A DNA stretch of 48,258 nt from Arenimonas sp. SCN 70-307 (GTDB lineage Bacteria; Pseudomonadota; Gammaproteobacteria; Xanthomonadales; Xanthomonadaceae). The first letter of the stretch is position 1; the number at the start of each line of letters is the position of its first letter. This document shows positions 9,331-16,226 of this stretch, in pieces. The stretch covers positions 1-48,258 of the forward strand of contig NZ_MEDO01000025.1 of the NCBI RefSeq assembly GCF_001724815.1. Direction: 5' to 3'. Below the pieces are notes generated by a model, which did not search any database, was not told where the DNA came from, and was given only the letters and a program-made list of their open reading frames with translations. The position numbers and the translations under genes were made by a program.

Positions 9331-9597
9331 ATGAAGAAGTCGAAGTTCACCGAGACCCAGATCATTGCCGTACTCAAGCAGGGCGACGCCGGGGTGCCGA
9401 TCAAGGACCTGTGCCGCCAGGCCGGGATCAGTTCGGCGACCTACTACCAGTGGAAGTCGAAGTACGGCGGCATGGAGGCGTCCGAGCTGCGGCGCGTGAA
9501 GGAACTCGAGGCCGAGAACTCCAAGCTCAAGCGGATGTACGCCGAGCTGGCCCTCGACAACGCCGCGATGAAGGACCTGATCGCAAAAAAACTGTAG
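9331..9597 (+). CDS. IS3-family transposase OrfA (88 aa)
   Basis: DNA-binding subunit of the IS transposase. An N-terminal helix-turn-helix (FTETQIIAVLKQGDAGVPIKDLC, then SATYYQWKSKYGG) is followed by a leucine-zipper-like helix (about 52-86). Start ATG with AGGAGG five bases upstream. The gene ends with GCA AAA AAA CTG TAG, so its last codons contain the slippery run used to make OrfAB. Confidence 0.88.
   Translation: MKKSKFTETQIIAVLKQGDAGVPIKDLCRQAGISSATYYQWKSKYGGMEASELRRVKELEAENSKLKRMYAELALDNAAMKDLIAKKL
9585..9592 (+). promoter_or_regulatory. Programmed -1 frameshift site (A7C) joining OrfA and OrfB
   Basis: Seven A residues (9585-9591) followed by C are read in the OrfA frame as A-AAA-AAA. 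OrfB is in the -1 frame and has no good start of its own nearby, so slippage here would produce the OrfAB fusion transposase, as in other IS3-family elements. Confidence 0.7.
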
Positions 9598-10445
9598 GGC
9601 CGGCGCAGAAGCGCGAGGCGGTGCGCTTCCTCCTGGAGGAGCACCAGCGGCCGTTGCGCCGGTCCTGTGACATGGTCGGGCTATCCCGGGCGGCGTGGTA
9701 CCGGCCGCCGCTTGACTGGACGGTCCGCGACGCCGAGATCATCTCGGCACTGGCCGAGCTGGTCAAAGACCGGCCGTCCCGAGGTTTCTGGAAGTGCCGG
9801 AAGCTGCTGCGACGGCGCCGACCAGAATGGAACCACAAGCGCATATATCGGGTTTACAAGGCCATGGGATTGAACCGCCGCCGCGCCGTCAGGCGCCGCC
9901 TGCCCAAACGCGAGCGCGTGCCGCTGTACGTCCCGCGTACGCCGGATTCGGTGTGGTCGGCGGACTTCATGTCCGACGCGCTCGCCTGCGGCCGCCGGTT
10001 CCGGACTTTCAACGTCGAAGACGACTTCAACCGCGAGGCGCTGCACATCGAGGTCGATACCTCGATCTCGTCGCTGCGCCTGGTCAGGATTTTCCAGCGG
10101 CTTCAGCGTGAGCGTGGGCTGCCGCAGGTGCTGCGGACCGACAACGGCCCGGAGTTCCTGGGCGAGGCCTTCACCGAGTGGGCCAAGAACCAGGGCATGG
10201 CCATCCAGTACATCCAGCCTGGCCAGCCGAACCAGAACGCCTACATCGAGCGGTTCAACCGCACGTTCCGGGAGGAGGTGCTCGACCAGTACCTGTTCCG
10301 GCGCCTCGAGGACGTCCGTGAGGCAGCCTGGTGGTGGATGCTCGAGTACAACGAGCAACGCCCCCACGATTCCCTCGGCGATATGACGCCCGCCGAGGTC
10401 CGCCAGCAGTACGAGGAAAGTTCTACTTTTGCTTTGTGTGCTTGA
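9585..10445 (+). CDS. IS3-family transposase OrfB, catalytic part (translated by frameshift)
   Basis: Integrase-type catalytic domain. An HTH_21-like segment (LLEEHQRPLRRSCDMVGLSR...) is followed by an rve core whose DDE residues lie in VWSADFMSDAL (D), LRTDNGPEF (D) and NAYIERFNRTFREEVLD (E). The C-terminal WWWMLEYNEQRPHDSLG is typical of IS3 OrfB. The reading frame upstream of 9585 is a shadow of orfA; expression is expected only as OrfAB. The stop at 10445 lies within the right terminal repeat. The frame is intact, so the IS may still be mobile. Confidence 0.88.
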   Translation, partial: KKTVGPAQKREAVRFLLEEHQRPLRRSCDMVGLSRAAWYRPPLDWTVRDAEIISALAELVKDRPSRGFWKCRKLLRRRRPEWNHKRIYRVYKAMGLNRRRAVRRRLPKRERVPLYVPRTPDSVWSADFMSDALACGRRFRTFNVEDDFNREALHIEVDTSISSLRLVRIFQRLQRERGLPQVLRTDNGPEFLGEAFTEWAKNQGMAIQYIQPGQPNQNAYIERFNRTFREEVLDQYLFRRLEDVREAAWWWMLEYNEQRPHDSLGDMTPAEVRQQYEESSTFALCA

Positions 10446-11000
10446 CGGGGAAGCTTACGCATTGGCAATGGTTTCTAGAGAAGTGCTCAAAGCTCAAGTC
10501 AGATTTCAGTTATTCCATCGAGTCTGTATTCGACACCTACCCATGGCCTCAGGCGCCCAGCGCGCCCCAGATTGATGCCATTGCCCATACTGGTAGGGAG
10601 TTGAGAGCGCTTCGAGAAATGTCATTGCCTTCAGTGAAAGGCAGTCTTCGTGCGCTCTACCGGACACTGGATCTACCTGGAAAGAATCCGCTTCGCGACG
10701 CCCACTCGCGACTTGATTCTGCTGTTCTAGCAGCCTACGGCTTTGATCAGAAGAAGGATACGTTGGAGCAGCTGCTGACATTGAATCAGCAGATCTCAAT
10801 TAGGATTCAGGAAGGAAAGTCTGTTACAGGGCCTGGCATTCCGCCCAGCTACACGGCGCCGGGAAATTTGGTAAGCAGTGACGCCATGAGCGTTTGACCC
10901 ATACGGTCGCCACCGGCTCACTATCGATATGGTCAAGCTGACAGAATCAGCGCCGCGCGATTAGTTTTTTGCTAGACACCAGCGTAGTGGACGAGCCGAT

Positions 11001-14000
11001 CTATCGACGACTACGCCTTCTCTTAATGTCGATGAACTGCATCACCGGCAAGCTACTAGGATCGGAGATGGCATCGGGAATGAAGGGGTCGTCATCGGGT
11101 CGCACGAGCATGCCAAGCATCGACTCGCCTTCTGCAATTTGCCAAGCGGCTTTTGTTTCAAGTCGGGTGAGCTCAATGGGTTCGATGCCCAATGGCGCGA
11201 AGGGCAAGTACGGGTCGTTGCGGGGAACCGCCACGCCTAGCCGGAAGCGCCCATGGTGGGCGAACGCCGCCAAGAAGCTATCCAAGTTGGTCGAGCTGTC
11301 GGGCGTCATCGTGTTCAAGCGGACTGCGAGCAGAACCGTCTCGGTCGCATCGCCCTCGACGCCGGCATCGGCGGGTCCGATGCCAACGGTGTAGTGCGCC
11401 CGATGATTCCTGTCGACGTCGGTGAGGATGGCCAGGCGGAGAATCTGATCGGCGTCCTGGCCCTCGACGCGCCGGCGCCAGCCACGCAAGATCTTCCCGG
11501 CGGCATCGGGATTGGTGAACATCAAGTGCAACTCAGGCACACCGTCGGCTTCCTGCAGGAAGCCGACCCCCTGCCAGCCGGCTCGATCCCACAAGGGGCT
11601 GTATATCGCCCCGAGCAGCCTCGTACGCCGATGGTGAAACCGCAGAGTGTCCGACAGCGACTGGCTTGCTTGCACCTTGCCGTCCCACGTCCCGCGCGCT
11701 GCCGCGGGGGCCCTCCGGGCACAGAACCGACCACCGTCGACCACGTCCACGGGCGCGGCGTCCGGCGGCAGCAATGCGGCCAACGTGGGCGGCTGCGTGG
11801 AGTTATCGTCCAGCGCGCAAGCGTGTAGCAAGCCGAAGGCGCGATCGTGAACGGCATCTTGCGAGAACATGCGCTCAATGTCAGCGCTCGCTCGGGGCGT
11901 GAGAACGTGTCCGACGATATGCGCGATCGCGTTGATGGCTTGATTGTGGAAGCGGGTCGTTGTCGTGAACTGCGACAGGGTTCCGCGCGCAAAGCCCAGG
12001 TGGACTACCGGCTCGCCGCACTCGTCTTCGTCCACCGCGGCCGTCAGCGAATCCGAGTGCTGGGTGTCGTCGATGACGATCATGAGGCGATCGGTCGCTG
12101 GCGTTAGTCGGTCTGAAAAAGCGGTTGCAGCAAAGCCCTCCAGGACCGCGAACAAGCCCATTACCAGTGCACGCGCTTCCTGCGTCACCACGCCGGTGGC
12201 GATCAGCTCGCAACCCAGGATCTGGCTGCGGACCGTTCCTTTTGCATCCGCTCGCCAGTCGATGACACCCAAATCCTCGGGCCATTCGATCGCCTGGATG
12301 TCCGCAAGATCGACGCCGGCCATGGCCTGCAACGAGTCCTGCGGGTAGCCCAGAAGTGCCAAGGAAACCTGCTCCGCGACGCGCAACTGGCGCTGACTCA
12401 GGATCGCAGGCGCGATGCGAATGGCTTCCGCGTCCGAGGCTTCCGAGCCGGCGATGGCCCGCGCGAGTAGGGATTCCATGTCCTGACGTTCACTGAAGTA
12501 TGCCGCCTTGCTCTTCTCTGAAAGGTCAAGCGCGCCGGCCACCAAGTCGGCATAATGCAAGGCCTCTAGCATCAGCGGCAAACGACCGGCCGCCAACTCC
12601 ACCCACGCCAGGCGCAGCGCAAAATTTAGCGATTCACCCGAAATCTCGGCATGCTCAACCATGCTGCGGAGCGAGCGATTCAAGCCCTGCAGCAGATGCG
12701 CACGTGCTGCGCAGAACAGACCTACGTCGCAGTAGGCTTGGGCAGCGATCCATGCGCCTTCCAAATATAGCTCACGGGACGGCTGCTTATGCAGGAGCGC
12801 AAAGGCCCGGCCCATGAGCCGCAGCGCCTCTTCCGGCACTTGATTCGCAACTTTGCGCGTGGCGCGGTCCAGCAATAGGCGCGCCTGCGCCTGGGCGCCG
12901 ATCCGGTGGCCAGTCAATTCACCCGCCTGGTCAGCGACCGCGTCCAGTCCCTCGATGGTGAAGGGTAGCTCGGTGAAGGCAGCTATCACCCCGCACAGCG
13001 TTTCGACCGGGTACTCCGGCAGGTGCTCAATCTCGCGCAGCAAGGCGCGCAGGCCTTTTACTGTGGCGGCCTGCTGCTCGGGGTTGCGCGGGTCGCTCAG
13101 GAGGTCGAGGTGCAGCAAGTGTGTGCGCGACCACGCAGCATCCGTCGGGTGCGAGCGTCGCTTTGCCAACGGTTCCAAGCGTTCGTATAAGCGAGCATGC
13201 CGAGCGTCCAGACTGGCGGTGCCCGCTGGCAGCCAGCCGTTCCTCTCCGCCGCGTTGAGTAGCGTGTAGAGGTTCGTTAATTGCTCTAGGTCCCAGGCAT
13301 TGCTGTCGTCGTCCAGGAGTGCCTCGATGGCGTCGTAGGCGCCAATCACGGCCGTGTAGTCATCGAACCACCAAAAAGCCGTCCAGGCCTTCTGGTAGAT
13401 CATCCGCCGCTGGCCCCGGGCACTGGCGCTCTCGCGTGCGGCCGTGATGGCGCGATCGAAGCGTTGGTCGATCTCCTCGCGCGGCCGGCCTAGCCCCCGT
13501 GCCAGCAGGGCCGACGTCAACCAGGCGTGCGCCAGTTGCATCGGGCTGTTGGCAAAGCGAGCAGAGTCGTTGAGCTCAGCCTCTACCTGCGCCAGCTGCC
13601 TGGACCGATCGGCGTCGATGGGCCCGATGGTGCCTGCCGACCTGGCGCGGGCGGACGGCAGCGAAAGTTCACGCTCGGCGATGGGCCAGTGTTCATGGTC
13701 GTAAACCGCCTGAACAATCCATGTGCGGTCGAAGATCCTCACCGGGATCTTGCCAGCACGCTTTGTGAGCTCTCCTTCGAGTTTGGCTCGATCTTTGTCT
13801 TTGACGAACTGGTTGGTGACGAAGTAGATGCGGTCGTAGGATCTGCCACTGGCTAGGACGCTGTCGATGTCCCGGCGCGCCTTGGTCCGCCAGTCTTTCA
13901 TGGCGCTGATAGCAAAGGCCCACGAATCGTTGGCGGCTTTTCGGGCTATGCCACTCCACCAGCGCTCGGCGATGCCATCGGCCACCGCGTAGGTTTCGGT

Positions 14001-14282
14001 GTCGACCTTGCTGTCACCACCTCCTGTGGGACCGGTCTGCGGAATCAGGTTCGGGCAGACTTCGACCTCCAGCAGCGCATGAACAAAGCGTTGGAACTGC
14101 GCTTCTTCGCTGCGGGCAGTGATTGTGTCGAGGCGGTATTCGAATTCGGCACGGCTGAGCGGCTCGGTCGACTCGACTACGCTATCGGAGTACAGCGACG
14201 GTCGCCGTCCGCGCATGAATACGGACGGAGTCGGCATGTGGCCCGCGTCGCCCGGCTCGGAATCAGTCATCGCTGGCGTCAT
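11001..14282 (-). CDS. Large protein with PD-(D/E)XK-like N-terminus and helical repeat body (1093 aa), candidate defence effector
   Basis: I do not recognise a named family. Residues about 45-200 look like a restriction-nuclease fold: an acidic helix (SEEAQFQRFVHALLE, E60), GGGDSKVDTE (87-96) and WAFAISAMKDWRTK with K129. The usual E/Q before the Lys (ExK/QxK) is replaced, so activity is uncertain. YFVTNQF and DRTWIVQAVYDHEHW follow, as in Mrr-like modules. Residues about 220-640 are Ala/Leu-rich paired helices resembling TPR repeats. The C-terminal part (about 700-1093) is mixed alpha/beta and contains HIVGH (788-792), which is not a true HExxH. No P-loop, membrane segment or signal peptide is visible. 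It starts 9 bases after the 81-aa gene, so the two are co-transcribed. Convergent with the broken restriction-modification gene. Confidence 0.75.
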   Translation of the reverse strand: MTPAMTDSEPGDAGHMPTPSVFMRGRRPSLYSDSVVESTEPLSRAEFEYRLDTITARSEEAQFQRFVHALLEVEVCPNLIPQTGPTGGGDSKVDTETYAVADGIAERWWSGIARKAANDSWAFAISAMKDWRTKARRDIDSVLASGRSYDRIYFVTNQFVKDKDRAKLEGELTKRAGKIPVRIFDRTWIVQAVYDHEHWPIAERELSLPSARARSAGTIGPIDADRSRQLAQVEAELNDSARFANSPMQLAHAWLTSALLARGLGRPREEIDQRFDRAITAARESASARGQRRMIYQKAWTAFWWFDDYTAVIGAYDAIEALLDDDSNAWDLEQLTNLYTLLNAAERNGWLPAGTASLDARHARLYERLEPLAKRRSHPTDAAWSRTHLLHLDLLSDPRNPEQQAATVKGLRALLREIEHLPEYPVETLCGVIAAFTELPFTIEGLDAVADQAGELTGHRIGAQAQARLLLDRATRKVANQVPEEALRLMGRAFALLHKQPSRELYLEGAWIAAQAYCDVGLFCAARAHLLQGLNRSLRSMVEHAEISGESLNFALRLAWVELAAGRLPLMLEALHYADLVAGALDLSEKSKAAYFSERQDMESLLARAIAGSEASDAEAIRIAPAILSQRQLRVAEQVSLALLGYPQDSLQAMAGVDLADIQAIEWPEDLGVIDWRADAKGTVRSQILGCELIATGVVTQEARALVMGLFAVLEGFAATAFSDRLTPATDRLMIVIDDTQHSDSLTAAVDEDECGEPVVHLGFARGTLSQFTTTTRFHNQAINAIAHIVGHVLTPRASADIERMFSQDAVHDRAFGLLHACALDDNSTQPPTLAALLPPDAAPVDVVDGGRFCARRAPAAARGTWDGKVQASQSLSDTLRFHHRRTRLLGAIYSPLWDRAGWQGVGFLQEADGVPELHLMFTNPDAAGKILRGWRRRVEGQDADQILRLAILTDVDRNHRAHYTVGIGPADAGVEGDATETVLLAVRLNTMTPDSSTNLDSFLAAFAHHGRFRLGVAVPRNDPYLPFAPLGIEPIELTRLETKAAWQIAEGESMLGMLVRPDDDPFIPDAISDPSSLPVMQFIDIKRRRSRR

Positions 14283-14291
14283 CCTAATTGC

Positions 14292-14537
14292 CTACTTCTT
14301 GCTAGTCTTTTTGGTGAGCACACTCCCGGCCAGCGATTTGATCGTTTTGCTAGTGCGGCCGTCGTTCAACGCCTTGGCTGCAGCGCGGGCCGTGGCCTTC
14401 GATGATTCCTTCTTGGTGTGCGACTGGGCTAGCGCGCTGCCGGCTAGCGACTTGGCCGTCTTGCTTACGCCAGCATCAGGTAGCACCTTTGAAGCGATTT
14501 TGGTGACATTGGCGCCGGAGGACTCTTGTTTCGCCAT
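14292..14537 (-). CDS. Small basic protein with a duplicated 24-residue module (81 aa)
   Basis: Residues 15-38 (ending SKTAKSLAGSALAQ) and 53-76 (ending SKTIKSLAGSVLTK) are two copies of one module, with 14 of 24 positions identical. The protein is Lys/Ser/Ala-rich with no membrane segment. Similar small SKTAKSLAGSAL-type hypothetical proteins occur widely in proteobacteria (recollection, not checked); their function is unknown to me. The ATG at 14537 is preferred over a GTG four codons earlier because GAGG lies 8 bases upstream. The stop is 9 bases before the start of the 1093-aa gene, so it may be a partner, chaperone or antidote for that protein (inference). Confidence 0.75.
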   Translation of the reverse strand: MAKQESSGANVTKIASKVLPDAGVSKTAKSLAGSALAQSHTKKESSKATARAAAKALNDGRTSKTIKSLAGSVLTKKTSKK

Positions 14538-14607
14538 GATGGACCTCACTCAGTCGAGAGGACGATATCCACCCTAGGCCCCACCGCAGGCTCGGAGTAG
14601 ATGGGAT

Positions 14608-14781
14608 TCAGGTTGCCTTGCTGTGCGGCATCTGTAGCTCGGCGACGCCGCGGGTGAAGTCCCGCGGGATCTGGATCGGCTCTGCCGGATTGCGCTTGTC
14701 GTTGTAGACCTCTATATCGGTCTCCAGGCTGATGCTCCCGCATGAAAGTGAACCTGAGATCCGACGAATCGAAACGTACAT
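14608..14781 (-). CDS. Small hypothetical protein (57 aa)
   Basis: A short frame beginning MYVSIRRISGSLSCG and ending AELQMPHSKAT. It has an ATG start with AAGGA about 10 bases upstream and balanced, non-shadow composition (for example ETDIEVYNDKRNPAEPIQIP). It lies between the antitoxin-like gene (33-bp gap) and the 81-aa gene (70-bp gap) on the same strand, so it is probably part of that operon. No known domain is recognised. It reads like part of a beta-rich protein and could be a remnant. Confidence 0.45.
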   Translation of the reverse strand: MYVSIRRISGSLSCGSISLETDIEVYNDKRNPAEPIQIPRDFTRGVAELQMPHSKAT

Positions 14782-14814
14782 GCCGCCAGAATCCTTGGCA
14801 TTACCAAGCCCGCT

Positions 14815-15093
14815 CTAAGCTGAGAAGCCGTGGGTCGCCCTGCGCAATCTAATCAGGACTTCTGCCGATCTACCCTCGGCGACCTGGTGCGCTGGTGACC
14901 TGTCGACGCCACTCAGATCAGACGTTGCCCAATCTGCAGCCGCTTCAACTGTCGCGAACAACCGAAGGATTTCTTCGGCAATCTCCGGATCCGCCCTCAC
15001 CAGCGCCTCCCAGACAGCTATGGATCGCACTCTGGCGTCGCTCTTCGCCTGATCGTACGCCTTCAGGGCATTCTTCAGTTCCAGGTTTTCCAT
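14815..15093 (-). CDS. Small protein with DUF2384/MbcA-ParS-Xre antitoxin-like C-terminus (92 aa)
   Basis: The N-terminal half is helical and charged (ENLELKNALKAYDQAKSDAR, then EIAEEILRLFATVEAAADW). The last 45 residues (W...LSGVDRSPAHQVAEGRSAEVL..LRRATHGF.A) resemble the C-terminal toxin-binding domain of MbcA/ParS/Xre antitoxins. This is pattern recognition only. Such antitoxins usually pair with a RES-domain toxin, and none is visible here, so it may be an orphan or serve another role. The ATG at 15093 is chosen over the longer open frame because GAGG lies about 9 bases upstream. A perfect hairpin covers that site. It appears to be the first gene of the four-gene operon. Confidence 0.6.
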   Translation of the reverse strand: MENLELKNALKAYDQAKSDARVRSIAVWEALVRADPEIAEEILRLFATVEAAADWATSDLSGVDRSPAHQVAEGRSAEVLIRLRRATHGFSA

Positions 15094-15099
15094 GATCAA

Positions 15100-15135
15100 A
15101 TCCTCGCGCCTTGGCAACTGACCTCGCGCGAGGAT
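15100..15135 (-). promoter_or_regulatory. Leader hairpin that sequesters the ribosome-binding site
   Basis: In the minus-strand mRNA, ATCCTCGCGC (15135-15126) and GCGCGAGGAT (15109-15100) form a perfect 10-bp stem with a 16-nt loop. The 3' arm contains the Shine-Dalgarno (GAGG) and ends 6 bases before the ATG at 15093. When folded, the start would be blocked, so translation of the operon's first gene is probably conditional. The region 15136-15329 holds no gene; it contains only a short AT-rich inverted repeat at 15272-15287. Confidence 0.55.
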
Positions 15136-15329
15136 GCAACAGTTATTCAAATGACGATAGAGCCGCGAGGCGCCCGAGCATTCAGGACGCCGCACCTATC
15201 AGCCATAGCCTGCCTTGACTTGCTATGAGGCAATGAGAGAGCCGCCGCACCGAATCTCACCTTTTGCGAAACAAATCTCATGATTTGGGAGCGCGGACAC
15301 GTCTTACTCCGGTTTGGCGCGTTCGCGGC

Positions 15330-16121
15330 TCAGCCGCATTTGCTGTAGCCGCAATTCAGGCAAGTAGCGCAGCCGTCCATGATGACGGTGGCCTTGGTGT
15401 TGCACTTGTTGCACATCGTCGCGCTGGGCGGGAAAGAGGCGCCCTCGCCGGTGACCTGCACCGCCTCGTCGGCGCCTGGGGCGCCTTCGGTGCCGGCACC
15501 GGCGGGGGCCCCGCTCAGGCCGCTGTTACTGGACTTTTTTTTTGCGCGGGCCTCGTAGGCGGCGCGCTTCTCGGCGATCAGGCGCTTCTGCTCCTCGCCC
15601 AGCTCCGGGTCGATGATCATGCCGATCGACTTGAGGTGCTCTTCGACCACCGAGCCGATCTCGGCCACGATGGACGGCATGTACACGCCGCCGGCCTTGA
15701 AGTAGCCGCCGCGCGGGTCGAACACCGCCTTCATCTCGTCCACCAGGAAGGTGACGTCGCCACCCTTGCGGAACACGGCGCTCATGATGCGGGTCAGCGC
15801 CACGATCCACTGGAAGTGGTCCATGTTCTTGGAGTTGATGAACACCTCGAACGGACGGCGCAGCTCGTGCTCGGTGCCCTGGTTGAGCACGATGTCGTTG
15901 ATCGTCACGTACATGGCGTGCTCGACCAGCGGCGACTTGATCTTGTAGGTCGAACCCACCAGTACTTCAGGCCGCTCGACCTTCTCGTGCATGTGGATGA
16001 TGTTCGACTCCGGCTCCTGCACGGCCACGGGAGCGGCGACGGGGGCGGCGGCCTCCTTGGCCTTGTCCTCCGGCTTCTGGACGCTGTAACCCTTGATTTT
16101 CTTGACGATCTTGATGGCCAT
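15330..16121 (-). CDS. nrdJb: NrdJb, C-terminal subunit of split class II ribonucleotide reductase (263 aa)
   Basis: In split adenosylcobalamin-dependent reductases this separate chain supplies the C-terminal region needed for turnover. The conserved body (about 55-165) includes YKIKSPLVEHAMYVTINDIV. It is followed by a Lys-rich linker and a Cys-rich tail with C237/C240, C251/C254, C257 and C262, a zinc-ribbon/redox motif expected to re-reduce the active-site disulfide. The ATG at 16121 begins MAIKIVKKIKGY; the open frame extends further upstream but reads through a GC hairpin and is unlikely. It lies downstream of nrdJa and the histone-like gene. Its 3' end borders the mobile island. Confidence 0.88.
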   Translation of the reverse strand: MAIKIVKKIKGYSVQKPEDKAKEAAAPVAAPVAVQEPESNIIHMHEKVERPEVLVGSTYKIKSPLVEHAMYVTINDIVLNQGTEHELRRPFEVFINSKNMDHFQWIVALTRIMSAVFRKGGDVTFLVDEMKAVFDPRGGYFKAGGVYMPSIVAEIGSVVEEHLKSIGMIIDPELGEEQKRLIAEKRAAYEARAKKKSSNSGLSGAPAGAGTEGAPGADEAVQVTGEGASFPPSATMCNKCNTKATVIMDGCATCLNCGYSKCG

Positions 16122-16169
16122 GCTTCGTTTCTTTCCGCTTATTCGATTCGGTGGTGACTTCCCCCGGAG

Positions 16170-16194
16170 CCCCCCGCCGCCATGCGGCGGGGGG
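16170..16194. repeat. Perfect 11-bp GC hairpin between the histone-like gene and nrdJb
   Basis: CCCCCCGCCGC - CAT - GCGGCGGGGGG forms an 11-bp perfect stem with a 3-base loop, midway between the histone-like gene stop (16227) and the nrdJb start (16121). No T-tract follows on either strand, so it is not a classical terminator. It could stabilise or process the mRNA, setting different levels for the three genes (inference). Confidence 0.5.
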
Positions 16195-16226
16195 ACGGGT
16201 TGCGACAATCGGGACAGCCGTCGGCT

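Larger units (their letters stand above)
9259..10459 (+). mobile_element. IS3-family insertion sequence (IS407-like group), 1201 bp
   Basis: Imperfect terminal inverted repeats of 44 bp lie at 9259-9302 and 10416-10459. The outer 14 bases (CGTAAGCTTCCCCG) and the inner 13 are identical. They are flanked by a 4-bp direct repeat CATT at 9255-9258 and 10460-10463, the duplication size known for the IS407 group. Two overlapping transposase frames fill the element. Excising the IS and one CATT restores the interrupted restriction-modification gene without any frame error, which supports both boundaries and points to a fairly recent insertion. Confidence 0.88.
6804..10897 (+). pseudogene. MmeI-like type IIL restriction-modification gene, split by an IS3-family element
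   Basis: A fused endonuclease-adenine methyltransferase. The nuclease site D65-x9-E75-x-K77 (ADLVW...IEMKK) matches the D-x9-ExK layout of MmeI. Methyltransferase motif I is LDPACGSGNF (351-360) and motif IV is NPPF (469-472). The left part runs 6804-9258. After the IS (9259-10459) and one CATT copy (10460-10463), the frame resumes at 10464, giving SSAHWQWF followed by the conserved SVFDTYPWPQ tail. The rebuilt protein is about 962 aa (MmeI is 919). As it stands, the left part ends with a TAA inside the IS, after 819 residues, and loses the C-terminal helices. The start at 6804 is preferred over an ATG at 6765, which lies inside a TATGAT -10-like hexamer. Divergent from tnsA. Confidence 0.85.

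Noticed and set aside
11905-11919. Metalloprotease HExxH motif in the 1093-aa protein
   Set aside because: The sequence is HIVGH; the catalytic Glu is missing, so it is not counted as a protease site.
11001-14282. STAND/Avs-type defence NTPase
   Set aside because: There is a nuclease-like N-terminus and repeats, but no Walker A or B motif anywhere in the 1093 residues.
14546-14743. 65-aa minus-strand frame before the 81-aa gene
   Set aside because: Arg/Gln/Pro-rich composition without a ribosome-binding site; the 57-aa frame at 14608-14781 on the same strand is more protein-like.
15272-15287. AT-rich inverted repeat CAAATC/GATTTG as the nrdJb terminator
   Set aside because: The stem is only 6 bp and AT-rich with a short T-run; too weak to call.
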